A stretch of 64,000 bases of DNA from Afipia sp. OHSU_II-C1. Lineage in GTDB: Bacteria; Pseudomonadota; Alphaproteobacteria; Rhizobiales; Xanthobacteraceae. The notes under the pieces were generated by a model. That model ran no database searches. It worked only from the letters and a program-made list of their open reading frames with translations, and was not told the origin of the DNA. The DNA is taken from positions 1 through 64,000 of the forward strand of contig NZ_APJI01000021.1 of the NCBI RefSeq assembly GCF_000497575.1. Direction: 5' to 3'. Below are positions 35,990 through 45,550 of the stretch, one piece after another (position 1 is the stretch's first letter; every line of letters starts with the position of its first letter). The translations under genes and the position numbers were made by a program.

Positions 35990-37312
35990 TTATGCCGTGA
36001 GCTTGCGCATCTTGTCGCCTGCCGCCTTCACGCAATCGGCTGCGGGCATATTTTTCAGGATGCGGTTTTGCAACATCTCGGGAATCACGAAGCCCTCAAA
36101 TACCTTGCCGGGACGCAGATCCGGCACGGGGCCTTCAGTATCCACGGACGTCAAGATCATCGACTTGTCGACGATGAAGTTCTTCATCGTTTCAACAGCG
36201 TCCTTGTGCTTCTCGATCAGCGGATGAGCTCGCCAGCGAGCGTCCTCATAGACATCGAGGCGTGGCGGCTGGAAGTGCAGCGGCGCGGTGTGCAGGAAGT
36301 TGATGTACTGGTTCTCGGTGAACCATTTCATGAACTTCATCGATTCACTGGAGTTCGGCGTCTTCAGCACGACCCAGCCGTCATAACCGTGGTTGACGGC
36401 CTTCGCCTTCCCTGCGCTGTCCATGTACGGCATGATGCCATACTTGGTCGCGAGAGCCGGCGACGTGCGCTCGAGGGCCTCAATGATGCGGCCCGCATAA
36501 GCTGTGTGCCCCACCTTATCCGAGGAGAAATTCGACAGAACTTCACCGAAGCTCGCCTGGCTGGTGCCTGACGGCATGGTCTTGTAGAGGTCAGCGAAGA
36601 AGTCGAGATAGGCCGCAACTTTCGGAGCGTTGGCGGCATTGTCGATAGCGACATTCCACTTGTCGTCGAACAGCTTGACGCCCTCGGCCCACATGAATCC
36701 CGGCGAGAGCCAGTTGGTCGCGCCGTTGCTGCCGATCGGAAACAGCGAGCCCGAGCGGCCGTCCTCATTGAGCGCCTGCGAATTCTTGAGCATGTCGGCC
36801 CAGGTCTTGGGAATGCTCAGGCCCTTCTTCTCGTAAAGGTCCTTGCGATAATAGACCCAGGCCAGATTGTAATCGTAGGGATACCAGTAGGTCTCCCCCT
36901 TGATGGGGAAGAGAATCTTCGGTCCCCACTTGTGCTGGCTGGTCAGTTCAGTCAAGGGCATCAGATGACCTTCTGCCTGCAACAGCAGAACGTGACCAAC
37001 GAATGCGAAGGTCGCAATATCGTAAGGCTGACCGCCGCGCAGAGAGGTCGTCACCTTGGTGAAGGCATCGTCAAGCGGCACCGAGTCGACGATGACTTGC
37101 GTACCCGTCATCCGCTCGTACTCGGCACAAGCAACCTTCAGCGCACGAATGCTGTCAATCGACGTTTCGGTGTTGAGGAAACGCAAGGTCTTCTTGCCCT
37201 GTCCCCAAACCGCCGGCGCGCCGAGGGTGCCCACAGCAAGACCTGCGCCAACGGCACCCGCCCCCTTAATGAGCGTCCGGCGATCGATATTCGATATCTT
37301 GTCCTTAGCCAT
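35990..37312 (-). CDS. ABC sugar/polyol binding protein (family 1 SBP), Tat-exported
   Basis: 440 residues from ATG 37312. The N-terminus has a twin-arginine signal (NIDRRTLIKGAGAVGAGLAV) cleaved near AVWGQ. The mature protein is a typical extracellular solute-binding protein family 1 (AFTKVTTSLRGGQPYDIATF, WYPYDYNLAWVYYRKDLYEK, PKTWADMLKNSQ). It captures the substrate in the periplasm for the permeases and ATPase of the same operon. Tat export of an SBP is seen in some polyol importers. The ligand cannot be read from sequence. Confidence 0.88.
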   Translation of the reverse strand: MAKDKISNIDRRTLIKGAGAVGAGLAVGTLGAPAVWGQGKKTLRFLNTETSIDSIRALKVACAEYERMTGTQVIVDSVPLDDAFTKVTTSLRGGQPYDIATFAFVGHVLLLQAEGHLMPLTELTSQHKWGPKILFPIKGETYWYPYDYNLAWVYYRKDLYEKKGLSIPKTWADMLKNSQALNEDGRSGSLFPIGSNGATNWLSPGFMWAEGVKLFDDKWNVAIDNAANAPKVAAYLDFFADLYKTMPSGTSQASFGEVLSNFSSDKVGHTAYAGRIIEALERTSPALATKYGIMPYMDSAGKAKAVNHGYDGWVVLKTPNSSESMKFMKWFTENQYINFLHTAPLHFQPPRLDVYEDARWRAHPLIEKHKDAVETMKNFIVDKSMILTSVDTEGPVPDLRPGKVFEGFVIPEMLQNRILKNMPAADCVKAAGDKMRKLTA

Positions 37313-37371
37313 TTCCCTTGTCTCCCCTAGAAATTTCACTGTTGTGAATGCTTGTTCTGGTTCTTGGTCGT

Positions 37372-38424
37372 CTAAAGTCGCTGTCCCGTTGCCTTCGAGA
37401 ACAGGTGGAGCCGCCCGGCTTGCAGCCGTACGGGAATTCGCTGTCCGAATTTCCAGTTATCAACACGATCGGTGAGAACACGCAGGCGAGCGCCGCTCAC
37501 CTCGCCGATGCTGAGGGTCTGCGCCCCGAGCTGCTCGACGACGCCGACCTCAAATGCGAGCGTATCGGCGCCTTCGCCTAGCGCGATATGTTCCGGGCGA
37601 ATGCCAAGCACGGCATCTTCGTTGATTGCCCGGTATTGCTCAGGAAGCCTGATCCGAAGTTGGCCACTTTCGAACACGCCGCTTGTAGCCCGTCCTTCGA
37701 TCAAGTTCATTTCCGGCGAGCCAATGAAGCCCGCTACGAACAGATTTACAGGGCGATCATATACCTCGAGGGGCGCTCCCACCTGCTGTACATGACCGTC
37801 GCGCATGATCACGATGCGATTGGCAAGTGTCATCGCCTCAACTTGATCGTGGGTTACATACACCATGCTGGTGCCGACTTCCTGGTGAAGCCGCGCGATT
37901 TCTTCGCGCATCCGGACGCGCAGTTTGGCGTCCAGATTCGACAGCGGCTCGTCCAACAGAAACACTTCTGGCTCACGCACGAGCGCGCGGCCGAGTGCAA
38001 CGCGCTGCATCTGGCCACCCGAAAGCTGCTTCGGCTTGCGCTTCAAAAATTCATCAAGGCCCAGCATCTTCGCTGCGCGCTGAACCCGCATGTCGATCTG
38101 CGCGGGCTCCATCTTCCGCATCCGAAGGCCGAAGGCGAGGTTCTCGTAGATCGTCTTGTGCGGATACAGCGCGTAGTTCTGGAACACCATCGCGATGTTG
38201 CGATCCTTTGGCTCCAGCGCCGTGACATCGCGGTCGCCAATGAAGAGCCTGCCTGAGGTAATTTCCTCAAGGCCGGCCATCATGCGAAGCGTCGTCGACT
38301 TTCCGCAGCCTGACGGCCCCAGAAAAACAACGAATTCACCATCGCGAATCGTCAAGTCGACGCCGTGAACGGCAACAACCGGACCATAAGCCTTGCGAAC
38401 TTTCTCGAGCCTAATCTCTGACAT
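37372..38424 (-). CDS. ABC transporter ATPase (UgpC/MalK type)
   Basis: 350 residues. Walker [18 protein letters not shown]-loop VFQNYALYPH, signature LSGGQMQRVALGRAL, Walker B VFLLDEPLSNLD and switch His in VTHDQVEAMTL. The C-terminal TOBE domain (from about 235; GIRPEHI) places it in the UgpC/MalK group, which energises carbohydrate and glycerol-phosphate importers. It lies three bases after the kinase gene and 59 bases before the binding-protein gene. Confidence 0.93.
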   Translation of the reverse strand: MSEIRLEKVRKAYGPVVAVHGVDLTIRDGEFVVFLGPSGCGKSTTLRMMAGLEEITSGRLFIGDRDVTALEPKDRNIAMVFQNYALYPHKTIYENLAFGLRMRKMEPAQIDMRVQRAAKMLGLDEFLKRKPKQLSGGQMQRVALGRALVREPEVFLLDEPLSNLDAKLRVRMREEIARLHQEVGTSMVYVTHDQVEAMTLANRIVIMRDGHVQQVGAPLEVYDRPVNLFVAGFIGSPEMNLIEGRATSGVFESGQLRIRLPEQYRAINEDAVLGIRPEHIALGEGADTLAFEVGVVEQLGAQTLSIGEVSGARLRVLTDRVDNWKFGQRIPVRLQAGRLHLFSKATGQRL

Positions 38425-38427
38425 GCA

Positions 38428-39954
38428 TCACTTGCTCTGACCGGCCACGAAACCGTGGATGCGATGGTTGATCGGCGCGAGCGCCTTCTGGATATCGCGG
38501 TAAATCGGAAAACCCTGATCGTAGACAGCCGCTCGAGCTGGGTCCGGCATCGCCTGGGACACGATTTGGACGACACCGGCGGCCGCGTGCTCGTCCTCGA
38601 ACACACCAATGCCGACGCCTGCCAGCAATGCGGCTCCATATGAAGCGTCGGCAACGGCAGGAAGCTCAACTGTGATGTTCAGGACATCCGCTACGATCTG
38701 CCGCCACAACGCGCTGCGTGCGCCGCCGCCCGTCAAGCGCGTCGCCGAGAACCCAAGCCCCTTGGATTTCAGGACCTCGAGGCAATCCCGCAGCGAATAC
38801 GCCACGCCTTCATAAAGCGCACGGACGAAATGACCGCCGCTATGATTGAAGCCCGCACCGACGAAATCCGCGCGCAACAGCGGATCCCAATACGGACTGC
38901 GTTCGCCATTAAGATAAGGATGAAAGAACAGCCCTTCTGAACCCGGGCGCACCACAGCAGCACGCGCGTCCATGGCGTCGAATATGGCGCTGCCATCCTC
39001 GCCTTCACGGCGGAAGAATGTATCACGCAGCCATTTGTGCGCGGACGCGCAGGAATTGGTGGCGGCGATAACATACCAGTGATCCGGTACGACGTGGTAA
39101 TAGTTGATCAATGAGAAGTCCGGCCGCGCCTTCGGTGACAGGACATTCACGGTGGCAGCCGTTGCAAGTTTCACAACGCCCATGCCCTCACGGACCATAC
39201 CGGCGCCGAAGGTTTCCGCAGCGGTATCTGACGTACCGCAAACCACCGGCGTGCCTTCTGCAAGACCCGTCGCCTGCGCTGCTTTCGCCGTCACCCTGCC
39301 GACAACGGCGCTCGGCTTGACGATCGTCGGCAACGTCGCCATCGGCCAGCCGATCATGTCGCACAGCTCTTTCGACCACTCTACCGACTGCGCATCCAGC
39401 ATCAGGGTGCCCAGCGCGTCGATGGTGTCGGTCTCCCAAGTGCCGGTGAACTGTGCACGCAGCCAGTCCTTGGCAAGGTAAAGCCGTCTGACACGTGCAA
39501 ACGCTTGCGGCTCGTGTGTACGCAACCACAGCATCTGCGGTAGCGTCCAGGTTGGATTGGCGCGGTTGGCCCCGATTTCCAGAATACGCGCGTCAGCCCT
39601 GTCGCGGAGTTGCTGCGTCTCCTCGCGGCTGCGCTGGTCGTTCCACAAGATCGCGGGACGGATCACTTGGCCGTCAGCATCCTCAAGCACCTGCGTATGT
39701 GCGCCCGCGGAGAACGAAATCGCGGCGATATCGGACGCAGGATGCCCCGACGCCTTCAACCCACGGAGCAGTGCGTCACATGCCGCCAGCCACCAGTCAT
39801 CAGGGTTCTGCTCGCTCCAGCCCGGGTGCGGCGACGATGTCGCGACCGGCGCCGACGCCTCGCTGACCAGCGAACCATCCCCCTTGATGATGCTGATCTT
39901 GAGCGAGCCCGCACCGAGATCGATACCAACCAGGAGAGGATCAGACACGGCCAT
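38428..39954 (-). CDS. FGGY-family carbohydrate kinase (xylulokinase-like)
   Basis: 508 residues from ATG 39954 behind GGGGAGGG. It has the sugar-kinase phosphate motif LVGIDLGAGSLKISI, the general-base region (WNDQRSREET), LNGERSPYWDP and the adenosine motif RLTGGGARSALWRQIVADVL. This is closest in look to XylB-type kinases. It would phosphorylate the imported sugar or the ketose produced by the dehydrogenases of this operon. A glycerol- or erythritol-type kinase cannot be excluded. Confidence 0.87.
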   Translation of the reverse strand: MAVSDPLLVGIDLGAGSLKISIIKGDGSLVSEASAPVATSSPHPGWSEQNPDDWWLAACDALLRGLKASGHPASDIAAISFSAGAHTQVLEDADGQVIRPAILWNDQRSREETQQLRDRADARILEIGANRANPTWTLPQMLWLRTHEPQAFARVRRLYLAKDWLRAQFTGTWETDTIDALGTLMLDAQSVEWSKELCDMIGWPMATLPTIVKPSAVVGRVTAKAAQATGLAEGTPVVCGTSDTAAETFGAGMVREGMGVVKLATAATVNVLSPKARPDFSLINYYHVVPDHWYVIAATNSCASAHKWLRDTFFRREGEDGSAIFDAMDARAAVVRPGSEGLFFHPYLNGERSPYWDPLLRADFVGAGFNHSGGHFVRALYEGVAYSLRDCLEVLKSKGLGFSATRLTGGGARSALWRQIVADVLNITVELPAVADASYGAALLAGVGIGVFEDEHAAAGVVQIVSQAMPDPARAAVYDQGFPIYRDIQKALAPINHRIHGFVAGQSK

Positions 39955-39992
39955 GCACACCCTCCCCGAATGCCGCGCCGTTGCGCGCCCTG

Positions 39993-41474
39993 TCAATCAC
40001 GGCGGATGTCTTTCGCGTTCGGTCCGGCGCGCAAACCGAGCTTGCCGGGATTCAGAAGATTGCCCGGATCGAGCGCATCCTTGATTTTCTGGAGCACTCC
40101 AAGGCCCGCGCCGAGTTCGCGCTGCATCCATGGGTTTCTGAAGAGGCCCACGCCGTGATGGTGCGCGATCGAGCCGCCATGCTCCAACGTCAGTTTCTGC
40201 ACAGCATCCCAAAGCTTGGCATGAATCGGCAACGCCACCTCATCCGCCATCGGCGGCAGACGGATCGTCATGTATTGACAAGCGCCTTCCGGATAGACGT
40301 GGGACCAGTGCGCGCCAAAGTGGATGCCCGGATGAATCTTCCGCACGGCATTGCCGATGGATTCATACATCGCAGGAATCGCTGACCAGTTGCCGGTCAC
40401 CTCGATGGTGTCGTTGAAATAGCCTGCATCGTGCCATTTCTGCGAATAGGCAACGTAGCGGTTTTCCTTCCAATGATGGAAAGGAGCATCCGGCCCGATT
40501 TCGCCGCCAAGTTTCTTGGCGATGCCCAGCGCCATATCCTGCTCGACCGAAACCAGCGGCTCACTGCCACTGAACATCATCATCGCCAGGTACGGCTTGG
40601 TCTTGAACAAGGCGATGTCCTTGGTGCGCTCATCGCTCTCGACCCGATCGTAGAGCCGCACGATAGCCGGGCGCAGCTCCGCCTGCATGATGAGGCGCGC
40701 GCAGTCCAGGGCCGCTTGCTGCGTCGGGAACGCTAGCACGACGCCGCGCTCGGTCTCAGGCTTTTTCCAGATTCGCAGCGTAGCTTCAGTGATAACACCG
40801 AAAGCGCCCTCACCGCCGATCATCAGATCGCGGATCGACGGTCCGACCGAGCGCCGCGCGACAGGACGCACTTCTAACGGCGTACCATCCGGCAGCACCG
40901 CCTTCAGGCCGACAACAATGTCTTCGATCTTTCCATAACGGCTGCTGGCCTGCCCGCCGCCACGGCATGCCAGCCATCCGCCGACAGTCGAAATCTCAAT
41001 CGACTGCGGCAGGTGGCCGCATGTATATCCCGCTTCATTCAGCTGGCGCTCGAACTCCGCGCCGTTCATGCCCGCCTGCACGGTCACGATAGCGTCGGTC
41101 GGATTAATCGAGACAATCTTGTCGAGGCGGCGCGTGTCCAGCATGATTTCGCCGCCGAGCGGAATAGCACCACCCAGCACACCCGAGCCATTGCCATAGG
41201 GAATGATCGGAATGTTGCGCGCCTTCGCAAGCTGAACGATCCGAATGATCTCATCCTCGTTCGCTGGACGCACAACCAGGCGCGGCACCGCTCCGGCGAG
41301 CGTGCCTGCGCGTTCGCGGAAAACCGCGAACGGAAGACGGTCGCGTGCATAGCCGAGACGCTGATCGAACGATGCCAAAACGTTGGCGTTGCCAACAATT
41401 GCGCCGAAAGCCGAGACAAGGCTTTCATCAACGCGATCGGTTTCGCGCACTGCGGCGATGGTGGTAGCAGTCAT
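39993..41474 (-). CDS. FAD-linked oxidase, AgpS/GlcD-like
   Basis: 493 residues of the VAO/FAD_binding_4 family. The FAD domain has PYGNGSGVLGGAIP and STVGGWLACRGGGQASSRYG-like stretches ending KIEDIVVG; the C-terminal part has SIAHHHGVGLFRNPW and DPGNLLNPGKLGL. The GGW...YG.IEDIVVG and HHHGVG patterns resemble alkylglycerone-phosphate synthases more than lactate oxidases. In a catabolic operon with kinase and dehydrogenases it may oxidise a phosphorylated polyol or hydroxyacid. The first structural gene after the LacI regulator. Confidence 0.8.
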   Translation of the reverse strand: MTATTIAAVRETDRVDESLVSAFGAIVGNANVLASFDQRLGYARDRLPFAVFRERAGTLAGAVPRLVVRPANEDEIIRIVQLAKARNIPIIPYGNGSGVLGGAIPLGGEIMLDTRRLDKIVSINPTDAIVTVQAGMNGAEFERQLNEAGYTCGHLPQSIEISTVGGWLACRGGGQASSRYGKIEDIVVGLKAVLPDGTPLEVRPVARRSVGPSIRDLMIGGEGAFGVITEATLRIWKKPETERGVVLAFPTQQAALDCARLIMQAELRPAIVRLYDRVESDERTKDIALFKTKPYLAMMMFSGSEPLVSVEQDMALGIAKKLGGEIGPDAPFHHWKENRYVAYSQKWHDAGYFNDTIEVTGNWSAIPAMYESIGNAVRKIHPGIHFGAHWSHVYPEGACQYMTIRLPPMADEVALPIHAKLWDAVQKLTLEHGGSIAHHHGVGLFRNPWMQRELGAGLGVLQKIKDALDPGNLLNPGKLGLRAGPNAKDIRRD

Positions 41475-41563
41475 GACAACCCCTTTTCAGAGGCCAAATT
41501 CGTCACGCTCACTCGGCGCACTCCCCTGATCGCATTATGTTTTCTGGCGATTGAACAAGCAGC

Positions 41564-41583
41564 TTGAGCAATCGTTTGTTCAA
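41564..41583. promoter_or_regulatory. Candidate LacI-family operator
   Basis: TTGAGCAATCGTTTGTTCAA: 16 of 20 positions are symmetric, with the central CG expected for LacI/GalR operators. A further half site TTGAACAA lies at 41551-41558. It sits 90 bases upstream of the FAD-oxidase start and between it and the LacI-type gene, so it is the likely control point of the operon. Confidence 0.6.
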
Positions 41584-41620
41584 ACGTCGTATAAACTACG
41601 CCAGTGGTCAAGTTAAAATT

Positions 41621-42622
41621 TCAGAGCGGAGCTGGGCCTGTGGAAGCGCGGATGACGAGACCATCTGGCGCCAATGGCGCGACGGGTTGCGGTGTACCGC
41701 CATTCAAAAGGTCGATCAGAAGATCGGACGCAATTTCGCCCATCAATTCCGTGGGCATTTTCACCGACGTCAGTTGCGGATAGAGCATCGTCGCCACCGG
41801 TGCGTCGTGCAGGCCCACCACCGATATGTCGCGCGGGATTTGGAGACCGGCTTCATGCAACACCGCCATCGCACCAGCTGCGGTGACCAGCGTCGCACCA
41901 AGAACAGCCGTGGGCTTTAGCGCAAGAAGGCTGCGCATCGCATCCGCTCCGCCCTCCGCAGTGTACCCAGCGACGGCGACGAGTTTCGGATCGAACGGAA
42001 TACCGTGCCGCTTCAATCCGTCGCGATAGCCGGCCAATCGTTCGCCAGCATTGAATCCGCCGGGACGGCCCGCAAGATGCGCAATCCGCCTGTGTCCCAT
42101 CTGCGCCAGATGATCGACGGCAATCGCTGCAGCGGCGCGGCTGTCCAGCACCACGCAATAAGGACTACCCGACAATTGCCGGTTCAGCAGGACGAAAGGC
42201 GTGTGAGTGGATTCAAGCTCTTCGCGCAACAAACTGTCGTCGTCGAGACTCGCGACGAGCAGCCCATCAGCACGATTACCGTGCGACAGGCGATGATACA
42301 CAGCGTCGGTCGCACCTGACTCCCGATGAGCGATCAGCAATGAATAGCCATGCCGTGCTGAAGATTTTTCGGCGCCGCGAATAGCAGACGCAAACACCGG
42401 ATTGTCGAGCTGAGGAACGATAAGACCGAGTGTTCGGCTGCGCGAGGTCCGCAAACTCTGCGCGAGCGTATTCGGCGAATAATCCAGGCTACGAGCGCTT
42501 TCAAGAATCCGTTCGCGCGTCTCCGGGCGAATGCGCTGGCTTTCCTCGCCGCGCAACACGCGTGAAGCGGTGGATACGTCCACCCCCGCCATACGCGCAA
42601 CATCGGCTAATCTCGGCCTCAT
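41621..42622 (-). CDS. LacI-family transcriptional regulator
   Basis: 333 residues from ATG 42622; the longer open frame up to 42772 precedes the conserved start. The N-terminal helix-turn-helix and hinge (RLADVARMAGVDVSTASRVL, then YSPNTLAQSLRTSRSRTLGL) are textbook LacI. The effector domain has LDNPVFASAIRGAEK, GLLVASLDDDS and SVVGLHDAPVA. It is upstream of and co-directional with the catabolic operon and probably represses it until the imported sugar or polyol binds. Confidence 0.92.
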   Translation of the reverse strand: MRPRLADVARMAGVDVSTASRVLRGEESQRIRPETRERILESARSLDYSPNTLAQSLRTSRSRTLGLIVPQLDNPVFASAIRGAEKSSARHGYSLLIAHRESGATDAVYHRLSHGNRADGLLVASLDDDSLLREELESTHTPFVLLNRQLSGSPYCVVLDSRAAAAIAVDHLAQMGHRRIAHLAGRPGGFNAGERLAGYRDGLKRHGIPFDPKLVAVAGYTAEGGADAMRSLLALKPTAVLGATLVTAAGAMAVLHEAGLQIPRDISVVGLHDAPVATMLYPQLTSVKMPTELMGEIASDLLIDLLNGGTPQPVAPLAPDGLVIRASTGPAPL

Positions 42623-42774
42623 CGATTCCAATATCCCAAGCAATGCCCCGCGCAACGAGCGTAGACTTGGAGGCTTGATAAAACAAGCAACCGTCAACCA
42701 ATAGGCTCGACGCCATCCGACCATCCACGTACAAAGCTTGTCGAAAAGCCCAGATAAGCGAGCCGGGTACATCC

Positions 42775-43179
42775 ATGAGCGTTACCATTTATCACAATCC
42801 GGATTGCGGAACGTCACGCAACACACTTGCAATGATCCGGCAAAGCGGAGCCGAGCCGGAGATTATCGAGTATCTGAAGCACCCGCCCACCCGCGCGAGG
42901 TTGCTCGAGCTTACTGCGGCGATGAGAATTTCGGTGCGCGCGCTGCTGCGCGAGAAGGACACGCCCTATGCCGAACTTGGGCTCGGCGATCCAAAATGGA
43001 CAGATGACGAACTTCTCGATCTGATGGTCGCACATCCCATCCTGATCAATAGGCCGATTGTCGTGACGCCCAAAGGCACCAAACTATGCCGGCCGTCGGA
43101 GGCGGTGCTCGATATTCTGCCCAATCCCCACATCGGCAGATTCGTCAAGGAGGACGGAGAAGTCATCAACGCGATCTGA
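42775..43179 (+). CDS. arsC: Glutaredoxin-dependent arsenate reductase
   Basis: 134 residues of the ArsC/Spx family. The catalytic Cys is in IYHNPDCGTSRNTL; the anion-binding Arg residues are in the later stretch (ILINRPIVVTPKGTKLCRPSE). It reduces arsenate to arsenite with glutaredoxin and glutathione. It stands alone here: no arsR, arsB or acr3 beside it. It lies next to the phosphate operon, whose high-affinity importer also admits arsenate, but whether the two are functionally linked is unknown. Confidence 0.9.
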   Translation: MSVTIYHNPDCGTSRNTLAMIRQSGAEPEIIEYLKHPPTRARLLELTAAMRISVRALLREKDTPYAELGLGDPKWTDDELLDLMVAHPILINRPIVVTPKGTKLCRPSEAVLDILPNPHIGRFVKEDGEVINAI

Positions 43180-43242
43180 CCGCCCGCACGCGGCTGAACC
43201 GACACCTCACGTATGCGAGGTGAAGGTCAGCTAGCCCGCGGC

Positions 43243-43953
43243 TCAGTTCTGTGAATCAGCCTTGGCGAAACGATCGTCGAGCGCATAACCCGCGCCACGA
43301 ACTGTGCGAATCGGATCCGACTCACGCCCAAGATTCAGCAGTTTCCTGAGGCGGCCGATGTGCACGTCCACCGTACGCTCGTCGATATAGATGTCACGGC
43401 CCCACACGCCGTCAAGCAACTGCTCACGGCTGAACACGCGCCCCGGATGCTCCAGGAAGAACTCCAGAAGCCGATATTCGGTCGGACCAAGATCGATCGG
43501 ACGGCCGGAACGGGCAACACGCCGGCGGTCCCGGTCAAGTTCGATATCGCCGAAGGCTAGAACCGTCGCGAGACGCTCGGGACTCGCACGCCGCAACAAT
43601 CCTTTCACGCGCGCAAGCAGCTCCGGCACCGAGAACGGCTTGACGATATAGTCGTCTGCTCCGGTAGCGAGCCCCCTCACCCTTTCGCTTTCCTCGCCAC
43701 GCGCAGTCAGCATGATGATCGGGATCTGCTTGGTCTCCGGCCTTGCGCGGAGCCGACGGCAAAGTTCGATCCCCGAGAGACCCGGAAGCATCCAGTCGAG
43801 CACGATAAGATCCGGAACATGCTCCTTGAGCCGGGTATCCGCATCATCGCCGCGCGCGACTGTTTCGACGTCGTAGCCCTCGGCATCCAGGTTGTAGCGA
43901 AGCAGCGTGGTCAACGCTTCTTCGTCTTCGACCACAAGAATTCGGGCGCTCAT
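43243..43953 (-). CDS. phoB: Phosphate regulon response regulator PhoB
   Basis: 236 residues. Receiver domain with ILVVEDEEAL acidic pocket, phospho-acceptor Asp in DLIVLDWMLPG, and the Lys in DDYIVKPFS. The OmpR-type winged helix is at about 135-230 (LGPTEYRLLEFFLEHPGRVF, DERTVDVHIGRLRKLL). The last gene of the pst operon. The cognate kinase gene phoR is not in this window. Confidence 0.95.
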   Translation of the reverse strand: MSARILVVEDEEALTTLLRYNLDAEGYDVETVARGDDADTRLKEHVPDLIVLDWMLPGLSGIELCRRLRARPETKQIPIIMLTARGEESERVRGLATGADDYIVKPFSVPELLARVKGLLRRASPERLATVLAFGDIELDRDRRRVARSGRPIDLGPTEYRLLEFFLEHPGRVFSREQLLDGVWGRDIYIDERTVDVHIGRLRKLLNLGRESDPIRTVRGAGYALDDRFAKADSQN

Positions 43954-43980
43954 TTCCAGTCCTTTAGTTCGTCGTACAAA

Positions 43981-44697
43981 TTAACTGCCTGACGCGGCCG
44001 TTGCAAAGTTCGTCATGTCGCCCTTAGGACGTTGATCGAGCATTTGCTGGCCTTCGATCATGTAGAAAACCGTCTCGGCGATATTGGTTGCGTGATCGCC
44101 GATACGCTCAATATTCTTGGCGCAGAACATCAGGTGAATACAGAAACCGATATTACGCGGATCTTCCATCATATAGGTTAGAAGTTCGCGGAACAGAGAA
44201 GTGCAGATTGCATCGACCTCTTCGTCGCCCTTCCAGACGGTCATCGCGGCAGGCAGATCGTGCGCCGCATAGGCATCGAGCACCGACTTGACCTGTGACT
44301 GAACCAGGTCGGTCATGTGCTCCAGACCACGGATCAGCTTCAGCGGATGGAAGTCGCTATCGAGCGCTGCGACGCGCTTGCCTATGTTCTTTGACAGATC
44401 CCCGATCCGTTCAAGATCGGTCGCAACACGCATCGAACTGACGATTTCGCGCAAGTCGACAGCCATCGGCTGACGGCGAGCGATGGTCAGCACGGCACGC
44501 TCTTCGATCAGATGCTGCAACTTGTCGATCTCGAGATCGGCGGCGACAACGCGCTTGCCCAGCGCGACATCGCGCCGGATCAACGCGTCTACGGAATCGA
44601 CGATCTGCCGTTCAGCCAGGCCGCCCATCTCGGCAACAAGCCGGTTGAGCTCCTGAAGATCGTCGTCGAACGCTTTGGCGGTATGATCTGAACCCAT
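43981..44697 (-). CDS. phoU: Phosphate signalling protein PhoU
   Basis: 238 residues from ATG 44697; a longer open frame reaches into pstB and is rejected. Two PhoU three-helix repeats with acidic metal-binding motifs (MRVATDLERIGDLSKNIGKR at about 85 and AKNIERIGDHATNIAE at about 190). It links the Pst transporter to PhoR/PhoB signalling and prevents excess phosphate uptake. It lies between pstB and phoB. Confidence 0.95.
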   Translation of the reverse strand: MGSDHTAKAFDDDLQELNRLVAEMGGLAERQIVDSVDALIRRDVALGKRVVAADLEIDKLQHLIEERAVLTIARRQPMAVDLREIVSSMRVATDLERIGDLSKNIGKRVAALDSDFHPLKLIRGLEHMTDLVQSQVKSVLDAYAAHDLPAAMTVWKGDEEVDAICTSLFRELLTYMMEDPRNIGFCIHLMFCAKNIERIGDHATNIAETVFYMIEGQQMLDQRPKGDMTNFATAASGS

Positions 44698-44722
44698 GGT
44701 ATGTCTCTCCCGCAAATGCGCG

Positions 44723-45550
44723 TCAGCCGAAGCGGCCGGTGATGTAGTCTTGTGTTCGCCGATCGGTCGGCGAAGTGAATATCTTGTTGGTGTCGTCGAA
44801 TTCGACCAGTTCACCGAGATACATGAACGCTGTCTTGTCAGACACACGCGCCGCCTGCTGCATATTATGCGTCACGATGGCGATCGTGTAGTCCTCCTTG
44901 AGTTCCTGGATCAGTTCTTCGACCTTGGCGGTCGAGATCGGATCGAGCGCCGAGCAAGGTTCGTCGAACAGGATGACCTCAGGACGGACGGCGACAGTGC
45001 GTGCGATGCACAGGCGCTGCTGCTGGCCACCCGACAGGCTGAGCCCACTGGCGTTCAGCTTGTCCTTGACCTCATTCCAGAGCGCGCCGCCCTTCAGCGC
45101 GGCCTCGACGCGGCCGTCCATTTCGGACTTCGAAATCTTTTCATAGAGCCTGATGCCGAACGCGATGTTCTCATAAATCGTCATCGGGAACGGCGTCGGC
45201 TTCTGAAACACCATACCGATCCGGGCGCGCAGCAGGTTCAGATCGAGCTTCGGATCGAGAATGTTGGTCGAATCCAGCATCAACTGACCGACAGCACGCT
45301 GACCGGGATAGAGGTCGTACATGCGGTTGAAGATGCGCAGCAACGTCGACTTGCCGCAGCCCGACGGACCGATAAACGCCGTGACGCGATTTTCGCCGAG
45401 AGCAAGGTTGATGTTCTTCAGGGCGTGGTGTTCGCCATAGTAGAAATTGAGATCGCGCGCAGTCACCTTGGGCCGCGCATCCAGCCGGCCGGCAACACCC
45501 GGCACGGGCCCGCGAGGAATATCTACGCTAACAGAAAGCTGCTCGTTCAT
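44723..45550 (-). CDS. pstB: Phosphate ABC transporter ATPase PstB
   Basis: 275 residues. Walker [17 protein letters not shown], signature [16 protein letters not shown], Walker [14 protein letters not shown], and [20 protein letters not shown], which is diagnostic of PstB. The start overlaps the pstA stop (ATGA). Confidence 0.97.
   Translation of the reverse strand: MNEQLSVSVDIPRGPVPGVAGRLDARPKVTARDLNFYYGEHHALKNINLALGENRVTAFIGPSGCGKSTLLRIFNRMYDLYPGQRAVGQLMLDSTNILDPKLDLNLLRARIGMVFQKPTPFPMTIYENIAFGIRLYEKISKSEMDGRVEAALKGGALWNEVKDKLNASGLSLSGGQQQRLCIARTVAVRPEVILFDEPCSALDPISTAKVEELIQELKEDYTIAIVTHNMQQAARVSDKTAFMYLGELVEFDDTNKIFTSPTDRRTQDYITGRFG

Noticed and set aside
43203-43222. Hairpin CACCTC / GAGGTG between arsC and phoB as terminator
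   Set aside because: Only six pairs with an eight-base loop and no U-tract on either strand.
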